Part shown: piece after piece, positions 53,813 to 64,000 of the stretch
Layout: every line of letters starts with the position of its first letter
Numbering within the stretch: the first letter of the stretch is position 1
NCBI RefSeq assembly: GCF_006376615.1
Contig: NZ_VEXQ01000013.1
Coordinates: 62,001 to 126,000 of the forward strand
Reading direction: 5' to 3'
Length of the DNA: 64,000 bases
Source of the DNA: Buttiauxella sp. B2
GTDB taxonomy: Bacteria > Pseudomonadota > Gammaproteobacteria > Enterobacterales > Enterobacteriaceae
Notes under the pieces: model-generated
Database searches by the model: none
What the model was told of the DNA's origin: nothing
The model's input: the letters and a program-made list of their open reading frames with translations, nothing else
Made by a program: the position numbers and the translations under genes

Positions 53813-53842
53813 TTGGAGTCCGTGGCTGTTTTATGGTATAAA
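53813..53842 (+). promoter_or_regulatory. rpsB promoter
   Basis: TTGGAG at 53813 and TATAAA at 53837, 18 bases apart, with TGG before the -10. A GCGCGCC discriminator follows, as expected for a stringently controlled ribosomal-protein promoter. The 310-base map-rpsB gap holds this promoter and the leader below. Confidence 0.75.
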
Positions 53843-53885
53843 GCGCGCCGGACTTGTATTTCGATTTTTCGGATACAGCCAACAC

Positions 53886-54728
<843 letters not shown>

Positions 54729-54783
54729 TAAGGTTCGCTCTTATTTGAGCCCTTATTAACCAGGTATTGAATAGTTTGGTTAG

Positions 54784-54809
54784 GGGGCCTGTCTCAGGCC
54801 CCTTTTTAT
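54784..54809 (+). terminator. Attenuator between rpsB and tsf
   Basis: GGGGCCTG, TCT, CAGGCCCC followed by TTTTTATTTT. It should stop some transcripts, giving more S2 message than EF-Ts message. Confidence 0.88.
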
Positions 54810-54880
54810 TTTGAGCCAGGGTTCGTCTGTACCGTGGACCAGGGCTTATCTCTCTCTACGAGATAACCGAGGATTTTAGA

Positions 54881-55732
54881 ATGGCTGATATTACTGCTGC
54901 TCTGGTAAAAGAACTGCGTGAGCGTACTGGCGCAGGCATGATGGATTGCAAAAAAGCACTGACTGAAGCTAATGGCGACATCGAGCTGGCAATCGAAAAC
55001 ATGCGTAAGTCTGGTGCGATCAAAGCTGCTAAAAAAGCGGGCAACGTTGCTGCTGACGGCGTGATCAAAACCAAGGTCGCTGATGGCTATGCTGTGATTC
55101 TGGAAGTTAACTGCCAGACTGACTTCGTTGCTAAAGATGGTGGTTTCCAGGCATTTGCTGACAAAGTGCTGGACGCTGCAGCTGCAGGCAAAGTAACTGA
55201 CATCGAAGTGCTGAAAGCACAGTTCGAAGAAGAGCGTGTTGCACTGGTTGCTAAAATCGGTGAGAACATCAACATTCGTCGCGTTGCAGTTCTGGAAGGC
55301 GACGTTCTGGGTAGCTACCTGCACGGTGCTCGCATCGGTGTTGTTGTTGCGGCTATTGGCGCTGACGAAGAGCTGGTTAAGCAAATCGCTATGCACGTTG
55401 CTGCAAGCAAGCCAGAATTCGTTAAGCCAGAAGACGTGTCTGCTGAAGTTGTTGAGAAAGAGTACCAGGTTCAGCTGGACATCGCTATGCAGTCTGGTAA
55501 GCCGAAAGAGATCGCTGAGAAAATGGTTGAAGGCCGTATGAAGAAATTCACCGGTGAAGTTTCTCTGACTGGTCAGCCTTTCGTTATCGAACCAAGCAAA
55601 ACTGTTGGTCAGCTGCTGAAAGAGCACAATGCTGACGTGACTGGCTTCATCCGCTTTGAAGTGGGCGAAGGCATCCAGAAAGTTGAGACTGACTTCGCAG
55701 CAGAAGTTGCTGCAATGACCAAGCAGTCTTAA
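54881..55732 (+). CDS. tsf: Elongation factor Ts
   Basis: 283 residues, as in E. coli. It exchanges GDP for GTP on EF-Tu. The N-terminal UBA-like part has [20 protein letters not shown] (6-25); the core TDFVAKD (about 80-86) contains the Asp-Phe that displaces Mg2+ in EF-Tu. Then a coiled-coil hairpin and the C-terminal module with [19 protein letters not shown] at 54881; upstream GAGGATTTTAG. Strong codon bias. Confidence 0.98.
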   Translation: MADITAALVKELRERTGAGMMDCKKALTEANGDIELAIENMRKSGAIKAAKKAGNVAADGVIKTKVADGYAVILEVNCQTDFVAKDGGFQAFADKVLDAAAAGKVTDIEVLKAQFEEERVALVAKIGENINIRRVAVLEGDVLGSYLHGARIGVVVAAIGADEELVKQIAMHVAASKPEFVKPEDVSAEVVEKEYQVQLDIAMQSGKPKEIAEKMVEGRMKKFTGEVSLTGQPFVIEPSKTVGQLLKEHNADVTGFIRFEVGEGIQKVETDFAAEVAAMTKQS

Positions 55733-55737
55733 TTTTT

Positions 55738-55768
55738 AAAGGAGCCGCCAATTGGCGGTTCCTTTTTA
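55738..55768 (+). terminator. tsf terminator
   Basis: GGAGCCGCC, AATT, GGCGGTTCC with one G-T pair, then TTTTTATC, just after the tsf stop. Confidence 0.92.
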
Positions 55769-55874
55769 TCTGGCTTTAAAAATCAGTCTGCTCTGATACA
55801 GATCTTGCTGATATGCGACACTATGTCGCCTGAATGAACCATCCCCATTCGTTGACTGCTCCCAGGAAAGAATC

Positions 55875-56600
55875 ATGGCTACCAATGCAAAACCTGTCTA
55901 CAAACGCATTCTGCTCAAGCTAAGCGGCGAAGCGCTGCAAGGTACCGAAGGCTTCGGTATTGATGCAAGCATCCTTGATCGTATGGCTCAGGAAATTAAA
56001 GAGCTGGTTGAATTGGGTATTCAGGTCGGGGTGGTGATTGGTGGTGGCAACTTATTCCGCGGTGCAGGCCTTGCGAAAGCAGGTATGAACCGTGTTGTGG
56101 GCGACCATATGGGCATGCTGGCTACCGTTATGAATGGCCTGGCAATGCGTGATGCACTGCATCGCGCCTATGTGAACGCTCGCTTGATGTCCGCGATTCC
56201 ATTGAATGGCGTGTGTGATAACTACAGCTGGGCAGAAGCTATCAGCCTGCTGCGTAATAACCGCGTAGTTATCCTGGCTGCGGGTACCGGCAACCCATTC
56301 TTTACCACTGACTCTGCTGCGTGCTTGCGTGGTATTGAAATCGAAGCCGACGTAGTATTAAAAGCCACAAAAGTAGATGGTGTGTTTACTGCTGATCCAG
56401 TGAAAGATCCTACCGCCACGCTTTGTGAGCAATTGACCTATACCGAAGTGCTGGAAAAAGAACTGAAAGTGATGGATTTGGCGGCATTTACCCTCGCCCG
56501 TGATCACAAAATACCGATTCGTGTTTTCAACATGAATAAGCCTGGTGCGCTTCGCCGTGTTGTTATGGGCGAAAAAGAAGGCACATTAATCACTGAATAA
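55875..56600 (+). CDS. pyrH: Uridylate kinase
   Basis: 241-residue UMP kinase of the amino-acid-kinase fold, E. coli length. [12 protein letters not shown] (about 13-24) is the phosphate loop. [10 protein letters not shown] (about 55-64), [19 protein letters not shown] (about 77-95), [33 protein letters not shown] (about 139-171) and [15 protein letters not shown] (about 217-231) complete the site. It makes UDP, is activated by GTP and inhibited by UTP. ATG at 55875 follows CAGGAAAGAATC. Confidence 0.97.
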   Translation: MATNAKPVYKRILLKLSGEALQGTEGFGIDASILDRMAQEIKELVELGIQVGVVIGGGNLFRGAGLAKAGMNRVVGDHMGMLATVMNGLAMRDALHRAYVNARLMSAIPLNGVCDNYSWAEAISLLRNNRVVILAAGTGNPFFTTDSAACLRGIEIEADVVLKATKVDGVFTADPVKDPTATLCEQLTYTEVLEKELKVMDLAAFTLARDHKIPIRVFNMNKPGALRRVVMGEKEGTLITE

Positions 56601-56773
56601 TTTCAGTCGATGCTTAATCAGGGTAAGATTCGGTTTCAAGTATTCAGAACAATTTGAGTAACAGGCAACCCCAACGGGCGCCATGAATAAACAGGGCTAT
56701 ACTTAGCACGCAGCGTCTGCGTCGCGGCGTGAAGTGTGGTCTGCCCTAATACCTGCTTTCAAGGATTCGTAAC

Positions 56774-57331
56774 GTGATTAGCGATATCAGAAAAGATGCC
56801 GAAGTGCGTATGGACAAGTGCGTCGAAGCATTCAAAACCCAAATCAGTAAAATCCGTACTGGCCGCGCTTCTCCGTCCCTGCTGGACGGGATCATTGTGG
56901 AATATTACGGAACACCAACTCCACTTCGCCAGCTGGCAAGTGTGACAGTTGAAGATTCACGCACTCTGAAAATCAACGTGTTTGACCGTTCTTTGAGCCA
57001 GGCCGTTGAGAAAGCGATTATGACTTCTGACCTGGGTCTGAACCCAAGCTCTGCTGGTACCGACATTCGTGTTCCGCTACCTGCACTGACTGAAGAACGT
57101 CGTAAAGACTTGATCAAAATTGTACGTGCTGAAGCTGAAGGCGCACGTGTTGCGGTTCGCAACGTTCGCCGTGATGCTAACGACAAAGTAAAAAATCTGC
57201 TGAAAGATAAAGAAATCAGTGAAGATGACGATCGTCGTTCCCAGGATGACGTTCAGAAAATGACTGATGCTGCTATCAAGAAAGTAGACGCAGCTCTGGC
57301 TGATAAAGAAGCTGAGTTGATGCAGTTCTAA
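56774..57331 (+). CDS. frr: Ribosome recycling factor
   Basis: 185 residues, GTG start at 56774 after AAGGATTC; E. coli frr also uses GTG. With EF-G it splits post-termination ribosomes. Two-domain fold: helices 1-30 and 105-185 frame a beta domain, with [11 protein letters not shown] (about 31-41), [26 protein letters not shown] and [19 protein letters not shown] at about 56698 is a possible -10. Confidence 0.97.
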   Translation: MISDIRKDAEVRMDKCVEAFKTQISKIRTGRASPSLLDGIIVEYYGTPTPLRQLASVTVEDSRTLKINVFDRSLSQAVEKAIMTSDLGLNPSSAGTDIRVPLPALTEERRKDLIKIVRAEAEGARVAVRNVRRDANDKVKNLLKDKEISEDDDRRSQDDVQKMTDAAIKKVDAALADKEAELMQF

Positions 57332-57351
57332 TCCGTTGAGATGACGGATCA

Positions 57352-57408
57352 AACGCCGTATACAGGCTGTGACTCACGTCGCGGTTATTGTTTACGGCGT
57401 TTTGTTTT
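57352..57408 (+). terminator. Terminator after frr
   Basis: AACGCCGTA and TACGGCGTT form nine perfect pairs around a 32-base loop, followed by TTGTTTTTGG, 20 bases after the frr stop. The long loop lowers certainty. Confidence 0.65.
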
Positions 57409-57489
57409 TGGCTCGAAAGTGGTGGCAGATTCACTTGTGTCGCAACAAACTTTTACCTGATTGTTAAAACTAAAACTCCAGAGCACCTC

Positions 57490-58689
57490 ATGAAGCAATT
57501 GACCATTCTTGGCTCTACCGGATCTATCGGTACCAGTACCCTTAGTGTTGTTCGTCATAATCCTGAGAAGTTTTCCGTCATGGCGTTAGTCGCTGGGAAA
57601 AATGTCACGCGAATGGCTGAACAATGTCTGGAGTTCAAGCCTCGCTGGGCTGTGATGGATGATGAAGTTTCTGCAGGCCAGTTACGTCTCTTGCTTAAAG
57701 AGCAGGGGAGTATCACTGAAGTCCTGGCAGGGCAGCTGGCGGCCTGTGAAATGGCTGCGTTGGATGAAGTTGATCAGGTTATGGCGGCGATTGTCGGTGC
57801 GGCAGGTTTGTTGCCAACACTCGCGGCAATTGCAGCAGGCAAGCAGGTTTTGCTGGCAAATAAAGAAGCGTTAGTGACTTGCGGGCGCCTGTTTATGGAT
57901 GCCGTGCAGCTGAGTAAGGCTCAGCTGCTGCCTATCGACAGTGAACATAACGCGATTTTTCAGAGTTTACCGGAAACAATCCAGCAAAACCTCGGGTACG
58001 CTGAACTTGAGAGTAATGGCGTTTCGTCGATTATTCTTACCGGATCAGGTGGTCCATTCCGTGAGACTCCATTCAGCGAACTGGCAAGCATGACGCCGGA
58101 CCAGGCATGTAGTCATCCGAATTGGTCGATGGGACGTAAAATCTCAGTCGACTCCGCCACCATGATGAACAAAGGTCTCGAATACATTGAAGCCCGCTGG
58201 CTATTCAATGCTTCAGCTAAACAGATGGAAGTACTGATACATCCACAATCGGTTATCCACTCGATGGTTCGCTATCGTGATGGAAGCGTGTTGGCGCAGT
58301 TAGGTGCACCAGATATGCGCACACCTATCGCGCATGCTATGGCATTCCCTGAACGTGTGCCGTCAGGTGTGGAGCCGCTAGACTTTTGTAAGATTGGTAC
58401 TTTCACCTTTATGGAACCAGACTATCATCGCTATCCTTGTTTGAAGCTGGCGATGGAAGCATTTGAGCAAGGGCAGGCTGCAACGACGGTACTGAACGCT
58501 GCCAATGAAGTGGTTGTCGAGGCGTTCTTGCGCGAGCAGCTACACTTTACAGATATTGCGGCTTTAAATCGTGCGGTTCTTGATACTGTGGAATTGACGG
58601 AGCCGAAGAGTGTAGACGAAGTGCTGGCTATGGATGCAAAAGCGCGCGAGGTTGCCCGAAATCTAGTGACACGTGCTGCTTCCCGATGA
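57490..58689 (+). CDS. dxr: 1-Deoxy-D-xylulose 5-phosphate reductoisomerase
   Basis: 399 residues (E. coli 398) from the ATG at 57490 ([17 protein letters not shown]); the upstream 34 codons in frame are not homologous. It makes methylerythritol phosphate, committing carbon to isoprenoids. NADPH site is GSTGSIG (8-14). [16 protein letters not shown] and [22 protein letters not shown] carry the metal and substrate residues, with FLAP-like W in the flexible loop. Also called ispC; its product line feeds IspU two genes on. Confidence 0.97.
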   Translation: MKQLTILGSTGSIGTSTLSVVRHNPEKFSVMALVAGKNVTRMAEQCLEFKPRWAVMDDEVSAGQLRLLLKEQGSITEVLAGQLAACEMAALDEVDQVMAAIVGAAGLLPTLAAIAAGKQVLLANKEALVTCGRLFMDAVQLSKAQLLPIDSEHNAIFQSLPETIQQNLGYAELESNGVSSIILTGSGGPFRETPFSELASMTPDQACSHPNWSMGRKISVDSATMMNKGLEYIEARWLFNASAKQMEVLIHPQSVIHSMVRYRDGSVLAQLGAPDMRTPIAHAMAFPERVPSGVEPLDFCKIGTFTFMEPDYHRYPCLKLAMEAFEQGQAATTVLNAANEVVVEAFLREQLHFTDIAALNRAVLDTVELTEPKSVDEVLAMDAKAREVARNLVTRAASR

Positions 58690-58788
58690 ATATTCATTCG
58701 GCTGATGTGCCTCTATTTGTTAGCTCTGTGCTTCAGTGATATAGTCTGCGCCATCTTTCGGTCAGGAATAACTGGCTGAATGGTTGGT

Positions 58789-58816
58789 AAGCCGTGTTAT
58801 AGCACGGCTTTTTTAT
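58789..58816 (+). terminator. Terminator after dxr
   Basis: AAGCCGTG, TTATAG, CACGGCTT followed by TTTTATG, 99 bases after the dxr stop. Confidence 0.85.
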
Positions 58817-58875
58817 GTAAAAGCTGAAATCATTCTGAGTACCGCTTAATCCTTATCTGGGAATAATTACGCGTT

Positions 58876-59628
58876 ATGTTGTCTGCAAACCAACAATTAA
58901 GCGAATCACAATCTGACCATGGCGCACGTCATGTTGCCATTATTATGGATGGCAATGGCCGTTGGGCTAAACAGCAAGGGAAGATGAGGATTTCAGGCCA
59001 TAAGGCAGGGGCGAAATCCGTACGTCGAGCTGTAAGTTTCGCAGCAAATAACCGTATTGATGCGCTTACTCTTTATGCCTTTAGTAGTGAAAACTGGAAT
59101 CGCCCGGCTCAGGAAGTTAGCGCATTGATGGAATTGTTTGTGTGGGCTTTAGACAGCGAAGTCAAAAGTTTGCATCGCCACAACGTCCGTCTGCGCATTA
59201 TTGGTGATATCAGCCGATTCAACGCTCGCCTGCAAGAACGTATCAATAAAGCCGAAGCCTTAACCAGTGCTAATACCGGTTTGACACTCAATATCGCCGC
59301 GAATTATGGCGGTCGTTGGGATATTATTCAGGGAGTGCGGCATCTCGCCGAACAGGTACAAGAAGGCTTATTGCGCCCGGACCAGATTGATGAAGAAATG
59401 CTGAGTAAGCAAATCTGCATGAACGAACTGGCTCCCGTAGATTTAGTAATTAGGACAGGGGGAGAACATCGCATTAGTAATTTTCTGATTTGGCAGATTG
59501 CCTACGCAGAACTTTATTTCACTGATGTTCTTTGGCCTGATTTCGATGAACAAGACTTTGAAGGTGCATTACATGCTTTTGCAAATCGAGAGCGTCGTTT
59601 TGGCGGCACGGCACCTGGTGGTGAGTAA
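58876..59628 (+). CDS. ispU: Undecaprenyl diphosphate synthase
   Basis: 250-residue cis-prenyltransferase (also uppS). It adds eight isoprene units to farnesyl diphosphate, giving the C55 carrier for peptidoglycan and O-antigen. IIMDGNGRWAK (about 24-34) holds the catalytic Asp. FSSENWNRP (about 74-82), NYGGRWDI and DLVIRTGGEHRISNFLLW-like residues (about 190-206, here NFLIW) complete the family motifs. ATG at 58876; cdsA follows after 18 bases. Confidence 0.96.
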   Translation: MLSANQQLSESQSDHGARHVAIIMDGNGRWAKQQGKMRISGHKAGAKSVRRAVSFAANNRIDALTLYAFSSENWNRPAQEVSALMELFVWALDSEVKSLHRHNVRLRIIGDISRFNARLQERINKAEALTSANTGLTLNIAANYGGRWDIIQGVRHLAEQVQEGLLRPDQIDEEMLSKQICMNELAPVDLVIRTGGEHRISNFLIWQIAYAELYFTDVLWPDFDEQDFEGALHAFANRERRFGGTAPGGE

Positions 59629-59646
59629 GCCTGTTGGGGGTCACTT

Positions 59647-60504
59647 TTGCTAAAGTATCGCCTGCTTTCTGCGTTTATTTTAATCCCGGTAGTGATAGCC
59701 GCGCTGTTTTGGCTTCCACCCGTAGGATTTGCGATTACAACCCTGGTGGTCTGTATGCTCGCAGCCTGGGAATGGGGACAACTGGCCGGCTTTAAAGCGC
59801 GTTCACAACGTGTCTGGCTGGCAGTGCTGTGTGGTCTGTTATTGGCGCTGATGCTGTATGCGTTGCCCGAATACCAGCGTACGGTCCATATTCCGTTAGT
59901 TGAAGCATCACTGTGGGCTTCACTCGCCTGGTGGTTCGCAGCACTGCTGCTGGTGCTATTCTATCCGGGGTCTGCAACCTTCTGGCGTAATTCTAAAACG
60001 CTACGCCTGATATTCGGCGTGTTGACGATTGTGCCGTTTTTCTGGGGCATGATTGTACTGCGTAACTGGCATTACGATATCAACCATTACACCGGCTCAA
60101 TCTGGTTATTGTATGTGATGGTACTGGTCTGGGGCGCTGACTCAGGCGCTTATATGTTTGGCAAGATGTTCGGCAAACATAAACTGGCTCCAAAAGTGTC
60201 GCCGGGTAAAACATGGCAGGGCTTCTTTGGTGGGTTATTCACTTCTGCGATTATCTCCTTGCTGTTTGGCATGTGGGCGAATCTGGATGTCGCACCGGTT
60301 ATCCTGTTGACCTGTTCGGTCATTGCTGCCCTTGCGTCTGTGTTGGGTGACTTAACCGAAAGTATGTTTAAGCGCGAAGCTGGGATTAAAGATAGCGGTC
60401 ACCTGATCCCCGGTCATGGTGGTATCCTTGACCGCATTGATAGCCTCACAGCAGCAGTACCGGTATTTGCCTGTCTGTTATTGCTGGTATTCAGGACGAT
60501 TTAA
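59647..60504 (+). CDS. cdsA: Phosphatidate cytidylyltransferase
   Basis: 285 residues with eight or so membrane segments. TTG start at 59647 ([16 protein letters not shown]) after GGGGG; E. coli cdsA uses TTG as well. It makes CDP-diacylglycerol, precursor of all phospholipids. The family signature lies in [20 protein letters not shown] (about 235-254) with the metal-binding DRIDS after it. It lies between ispU and rseP in one run of closely spaced genes. Confidence 0.96.
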   Translation: MLKYRLLSAFILIPVVIAALFWLPPVGFAITTLVVCMLAAWEWGQLAGFKARSQRVWLAVLCGLLLALMLYALPEYQRTVHIPLVEASLWASLAWWFAALLLVLFYPGSATFWRNSKTLRLIFGVLTIVPFFWGMIVLRNWHYDINHYTGSIWLLYVMVLVWGADSGAYMFGKMFGKHKLAPKVSPGKTWQGFFGGLFTSAIISLLFGMWANLDVAPVILLTCSVIAALASVLGDLTESMFKREAGIKDSGHLIPGHGGILDRIDSLTAAVPVFACLLLLVFRTI

Positions 60505-60515
60505 CGGAAGGTTAT

Positions 60516-61868
60516 ATGCTGAGCTTACTCTGGAATTTGGCTGCATTTATCGTTGCACTGGGTGTTTTAATTACCGTGCATGAGTTCGGCCATTTTTGGG
60601 TTGCTCGCCGCTGTGGCGTCAAAGTAGAGCGCTTTTCCATTGGCTTTGGTAAAGCGCTCTGGCGCCGTTGCGACCGCCACGGTACCGAATTTGTAATCGC
60701 TCTAATCCCGCTGGGTGGTTATGTCAAAATGCTTGATGAACGTGTTGAACCGGTGACTCCGGAACTGCGTCATCAGGCCTTCAATAACAAAACCGTTTCT
60801 CAACGAGCTGCAATTATTGCCGCCGGCCCAATTGCCAACTTTATCTTCGCTGTGTTTGCGTATTGGTTTGTGTTTATTATTGGTGTCCCTGGCGTTCGTC
60901 CGGTTGTTGGTGAAGTAATACCCAACTCGATAGCCGCAAAAGCACAAATTGCACCAGGCATGGAACTTAAAGCGATAGATGGTATCGAAACGCCTGATTG
61001 GGAATCAGTTCAACTCGCACTGATGGGCAAAATTGGCGACGACAGCGTCAATGTGACGATGGCACCGCCAGGCTCTAGTTTGCGTAGTGAAAAAACACTC
61101 GATTTGCGCCACTGGCAGTTTGAACCAGAGAAGCAAAACCCGATAACCTCATTGGGTATCGGGCCTCGTCGTCCGCAAATTGAAACGGTATTACAAGAAG
61201 TGCAGCCAAATTCCGCAGCTAATAAAGCGGGTTTGCAAGCTGGAGACAGGATCGTTAAAGTCAACGGTGCGGCACTGACTCAGTGGACAGAATTTGTTAG
61301 TAAGGTGCGTGATAATCCAGGTCACCCACTGGCGCTAGAAATAGAAAGACAAGGTGCTATCTTGTCTTTAACGCTGATACCGGATACAAAACCGGGTGGC
61401 GAGAAGGCTGAAGGGTTCGCGGGTGTAGTACCAAAGGTTATCCCGCTGCCTGATGAGTACAAAACAGTGCGCCAGTATGGGCCGTTTGCTGCAGTAGCAG
61501 AAGCCACGGATAAAACCTGGCAACTGATGAAGCTGACGGTCAACATGCTGGGAAAATTAATAACCGGTGACATCAAACTGAATAACCTCAGTGGGCCAAT
61601 CTCTATAGCTCAAGGGGCAGGGATGTCAGCGGAATCTGGGTTGATTTACTATCTGATGTTCCTGGCGCTAATTAGCGTCAATCTGGGGATTATCAACCTG
61701 TTTCCGTTACCCGTCCTGGACGGGGGGCATCTGCTCTTTTTGGCGATTGAAAAGCTGAAAGGTGGACCGGTTTCCGAGCGAGTTCAAGACTTTAGTTACC
61801 GCATTGGCTCTATATTGCTGGTGCTGTTGATGGGGCTTGCACTTTTCAATGATTTCTCTCGGTTTTAG
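60516..61868 (+). CDS. rseP: Site-2 protease RseP
   Basis: 450 residues, as in E. coli. An inner-membrane zinc protease that cuts RseA after DegS, freeing sigma-E. HEFGH (22-26) binds zinc with LDGGH (about 402-406). Two PDZ domains lie in the periplasm between helices 1-2 and 3 (about 115-220 and 222-310), with the second showing [20 protein letters not shown]. Four membrane helices. ATG at 60516, 11 bases after cdsA. A GGAACTT at 60962 inside it may be a sigma-E promoter for bamA. Confidence 0.97.
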   Translation: MLSLLWNLAAFIVALGVLITVHEFGHFWVARRCGVKVERFSIGFGKALWRRCDRHGTEFVIALIPLGGYVKMLDERVEPVTPELRHQAFNNKTVSQRAAIIAAGPIANFIFAVFAYWFVFIIGVPGVRPVVGEVIPNSIAAKAQIAPGMELKAIDGIETPDWESVQLALMGKIGDDSVNVTMAPPGSSLRSEKTLDLRHWQFEPEKQNPITSLGIGPRRPQIETVLQEVQPNSAANKAGLQAGDRIVKVNGAALTQWTEFVSKVRDNPGHPLALEIERQGAILSLTLIPDTKPGGEKAEGFAGVVPKVIPLPDEYKTVRQYGPFAAVAEATDKTWQLMKLTVNMLGKLITGDIKLNNLSGPISIAQGAGMSAESGLIYYLMFLALISVNLGIINLFPLPVLDGGHLLFLAIEKLKGGPVSERVQDFSYRIGSILLVLLMGLALFNDFSRF

Positions 61869-61898
61869 AGAGCAGGTTAGGAAGAACGCATAACAACG

Positions 61899-64000
61899 AT
61901 GGCGATGAAAAAGTTGCTCATAGCGTCGCTGCTGTTTAGCAGCGCCACCGTATACGGTGCAGACGGGTTCGTAGTGAAGGATATTCATTTCGAAGGCCTG
62001 CAGCGAGTCGCCGTCGGTGCGGCCCTCCTCAGTATGCCGGTTCGCGTAGGCGATACTGTCTCTGATGAGGATATCAGTAATACTATTCGTTCACTGTTTG
62101 CTACCGGGAACTTCGAAGATGTCCGGGTACTTCGTGATGGCGAAACGTTAGTTGTTCAGGTGAAAGAACGCCCGACAATCGCGAGTATTACTTTCTCCGG
62201 TAACAAGTCCGTGAAGGACGACATGCTGAAACAGAACCTCGAGGCTTCTGGTGTGCGTGTCGGTGAATCATTGGATCGCACAACCCTTGCCGATATTGAA
62301 AAAGGGCTGGAAGATTTCTATTACAGCGTTGGTAAGTACAGTGCCAGCGTGAAAGCCGTTGTTACGCCACTGCCGCGTAACCGTGTTGACCTGAAACTGG
62401 TATTCCAGGAAGGTGTTTCAGCCAAAATTCAGCAAATCAACATCGTAGGCAACCATGCGTTTACTACCGACGAACTCATTTCGCACTTCCAGTTGCGTGA
62501 TGAAGTGCCATGGTGGAACGTGGTGGGCGATCGTAAATATCAGAAGCAGAAACTTGCCGGTGACCTCGAAACACTGCGCAGCTACTACCTGGATCGTGGT
62601 TACGCTCGATTTAACATCGATTCCACACAGGTAAGTCTGACACCTGATAAGAAAAGCATTTACGTTACCATCAACGTTACCGAAGGCGATCAGTACAAGA
62701 TTGCTGGTGTGACGGTGAGCGGTAATCTGGCTGGGCATTCAGCAGAAATTGAAACGCTGACTAAGCTGAAACCTGGCGAGCTTTATAACGGCACCAAAGT
62801 GACCAAGATGGAAGACGACATCAAGAAATTGTTGGGTCGTTATGGTTACGCCTACCCACGAGTGCAAACACAACCTGAAATCAACGATGCAGACAAGACT
62901 GTTAAACTGCATGTGAACGTTGATTCTGGTAACCGTTATTACGTGCGTAAGATTCGTTTTGAAGGCAACGACACCAGTAAAGACTCCGTCCTGCGCCGTG
63001 AAATGCGCCAGATGGAAGGGACTTGGTTGGGTAGCGACCTTGTCGATTCAGGTAAAGATCGACTGAACCGTTTGGGTTACTTCGAAACCGTCGACGTTGA
63101 TACACAGCGTGTGTCAGGAAGCCCTGACCAGGTTGACGTAGTGTACAAAGTTAAAGAACGTAACACCGGTAGCTTCAACTTCGGTGTGGGTTACGGTACT
63201 GAAAGTGGTATCAGCTTCCAGGTCGGTGTCCAGCAGGATAACTGGTTAGGAACGGGTTACTCAGTCGGTATCAACGGAACCAAAAACGATTATCAGACTT
63301 ATGCTGAATTGTCGTTAACCGACCCATACTTTACAGTTGATGGTGTGAGCCTTGGCGGCCGTCTCTTCTACAACGACTTTAAAGCAGATGATGCGGATCT
63401 TTCTGACTACACTAACAAAAGTTATGGTTTAGATGGAACACTTGGCTTCCCGGTTAATGAAAACAATACGTTGCGTCTGGGGTTAGGTTACGTACATAAC
63501 GACCTGTCCAACATGCAGCCGCAGGTGGCGATGTGGCGTTATCTGGATTCAGTCGGTCAATCGACTGATAAAAACTCTGATAACAATGGTTTTGCCGCAG
63601 ACGATTTCACAATGAACTATGGCTGGACATATAACAAACTTGACCGTGGCTACTTCCCAACAGAAGGCTCACGTGTGAACCTGAACGGTAAAGTTACCGT
63701 ACCAGGCTCTGATAACGAGTTTTATAAAGTGACGTTGGATACGGCAAGCTACTTCCCAATCGATGAAGATCATACTTGGGTAATGTTAGGTCGTACTCGT
63801 TTGGGCTACGGTGATGGCCTTGGCGGTAAAGAAATGCCGTTCTATGAGAACTTCTATGCCGGTGGTTCCAGTACCGTCCGTGGTTTCCAGTCCAATAACA
63901 TTGGTCCGAAAGCGGTATATTACGGCGGCAACAATACAGATAACTGTAACAAGCCTTCGTCAAATGAAGTATGTGGTTCTGACGATGCAGTCGGTGGTAA
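61899..64000 (+). CDS. bamA: Outer-membrane assembly factor BamA (3' end outside window)
   Basis: 700 codons are present of about 800; the frame is open to the window edge. The ATG at 61899 starts a 20-residue signal peptide (cleavage VYG/ADG). Five POTRA domains (about 23-420) begin with [20 protein letters not shown]. The barrel follows, and VRGFQ (about 660) is the conserved tip of surface loop 6. The loop keeps two cysteines (NCNKPSS and EVCGSDD) but is about eight residues shorter than in E. coli. It folds and inserts outer-membrane barrels, partner of DegP and Skp; skp and lpxD would follow. Confidence 0.97.
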   Translation, partial: MAMKKLLIASLLFSSATVYGADGFVVKDIHFEGLQRVAVGAALLSMPVRVGDTVSDEDISNTIRSLFATGNFEDVRVLRDGETLVVQVKERPTIASITFSGNKSVKDDMLKQNLEASGVRVGESLDRTTLADIEKGLEDFYYSVGKYSASVKAVVTPLPRNRVDLKLVFQEGVSAKIQQINIVGNHAFTTDELISHFQLRDEVPWWNVVGDRKYQKQKLAGDLETLRSYYLDRGYARFNIDSTQVSLTPDKKSIYVTINVTEGDQYKIAGVTVSGNLAGHSAEIETLTKLKPGELYNGTKVTKMEDDIKKLLGRYGYAYPRVQTQPEINDADKTVKLHVNVDSGNRYYVRKIRFEGNDTSKDSVLRREMRQMEGTWLGSDLVDSGKDRLNRLGYFETVDVDTQRVSGSPDQVDVVYKVKERNTGSFNFGVGYGTESGISFQVGVQQDNWLGTGYSVGINGTKNDYQTYAELSLTDPYFTVDGVSLGGRLFYNDFKADDADLSDYTNKSYGLDGTLGFPVNENNTLRLGLGYVHNDLSNMQPQVAMWRYLDSVGQSTDKNSDNNGFAADDFTMNYGWTYNKLDRGYFPTEGSRVNLNGKVTVPGSDNEFYKVTLDTASYFPIDEDHTWVMLGRTRLGYGDGLGGKEMPFYENFYAGGSSTVRGFQSNNIGPKAVYYGGNNTDNCNKPSSNEVCGSDDAVGG

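Noticed and set aside
54806-55627. 273-codon open frame antisense to tsf
   Set aside because: It lies fully opposite a highly expressed gene with strong codon bias, which opens antisense frames. The peptide is Phe/Asn/Ser-rich without domain signs and has no ribosome site.

Overview
The window is a stretch of enterobacterial chromosome. It carries the block that in Escherichia coli K-12 runs from yacH/acnB through the pan, fhu, dgt/degP and glnD/map genes to rpsB-tsf-pyrH-frr-dxr-ispU-cdsA-rseP-bamA, in the same order and orientation. Nearly every protein aligns end to end with its E. coli counterpart by recall, but with enough substitutions that this is another genus of Enterobacterales (base composition near 50% G+C; I cannot name the genus). 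Three ERIC repeats, in gaps at 22.3, 27.3 and 41.6 kb, support the placement. No phage, insertion sequence, CRISPR array, tRNA or rRNA gene was seen.

Layout. 1-2.5 kb (minus): a DUF2950 gene cut by the window edge, and yacH (DUF3300). 2.75-6.9 kb: the accessory part, a beta-glucoside island between yacH and acnB. It holds intact bglK and a GH1 6-phospho-beta-glucosidase, behind a deletion scar joining a truncated, frameshifted bglH porin gene to the last ~60 codons of a GntR-type regulator. 7.2-15 kb: acnB, yacL, yacC, cueO and gcd; speD-speE, which lie between yacL and yacC in E. coli, are absent. 15.1-20.1 kb: hpt, can, yadG-yadH, yadI, yadE. 20.1-22.3 kb (minus): panB-panC-panD. 22.4-27.2 kb (minus): pcnB-folK, dksA-gluQ, thpR-sfsA. 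27.4-38.6 kb: hrpB, mrcB and the ferrichrome operon fhuA-C-D-B. 38.6-45.8 kb: hemL, clcA, erpA, yadS, mtnN-btuF, dgt. 46-53.7 kb: degP, cdaR, yaeH, dapD, glnD, map. 53.8-64 kb: rpsB-tsf, pyrH, frr, dxr, ispU, cdsA, rseP and bamA (cut by the right edge).

Themes. The right end is a translation, isoprenoid and envelope superoperon: ribosomal protein S2, EF-Ts and RRF; Dxr and IspU supply undecaprenyl carrier; CdsA makes CDP-diacylglycerol; RseP and DegP handle envelope stress; BamA builds outer-membrane barrels. Metal handling recurs (cueO with a CueR-type promoter, fhu with a Fur-like box, btuF, erpA, hemL). Recognisable control sites are a perfect CRP core upstream of gcd, a perfect palindrome upstream of cdaR, a sigma-E-like promoter at degP and a t44-like leader at rpsB.

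Non-ATG starts are frequent and conserved: GTG for acnB, gcd, panC, hrpB, fhuB, btuF and frr, TTG for cdsA, and apparently AUU for pcnB. I found no clearly undescribed multi-gene system. The least ordinary items are the bglH/gntR scar, the missing speDE, the shortened FhuA surface loop, the AUU start of pcnB and the uncharacterised DUF3300-DUF2950 pair.
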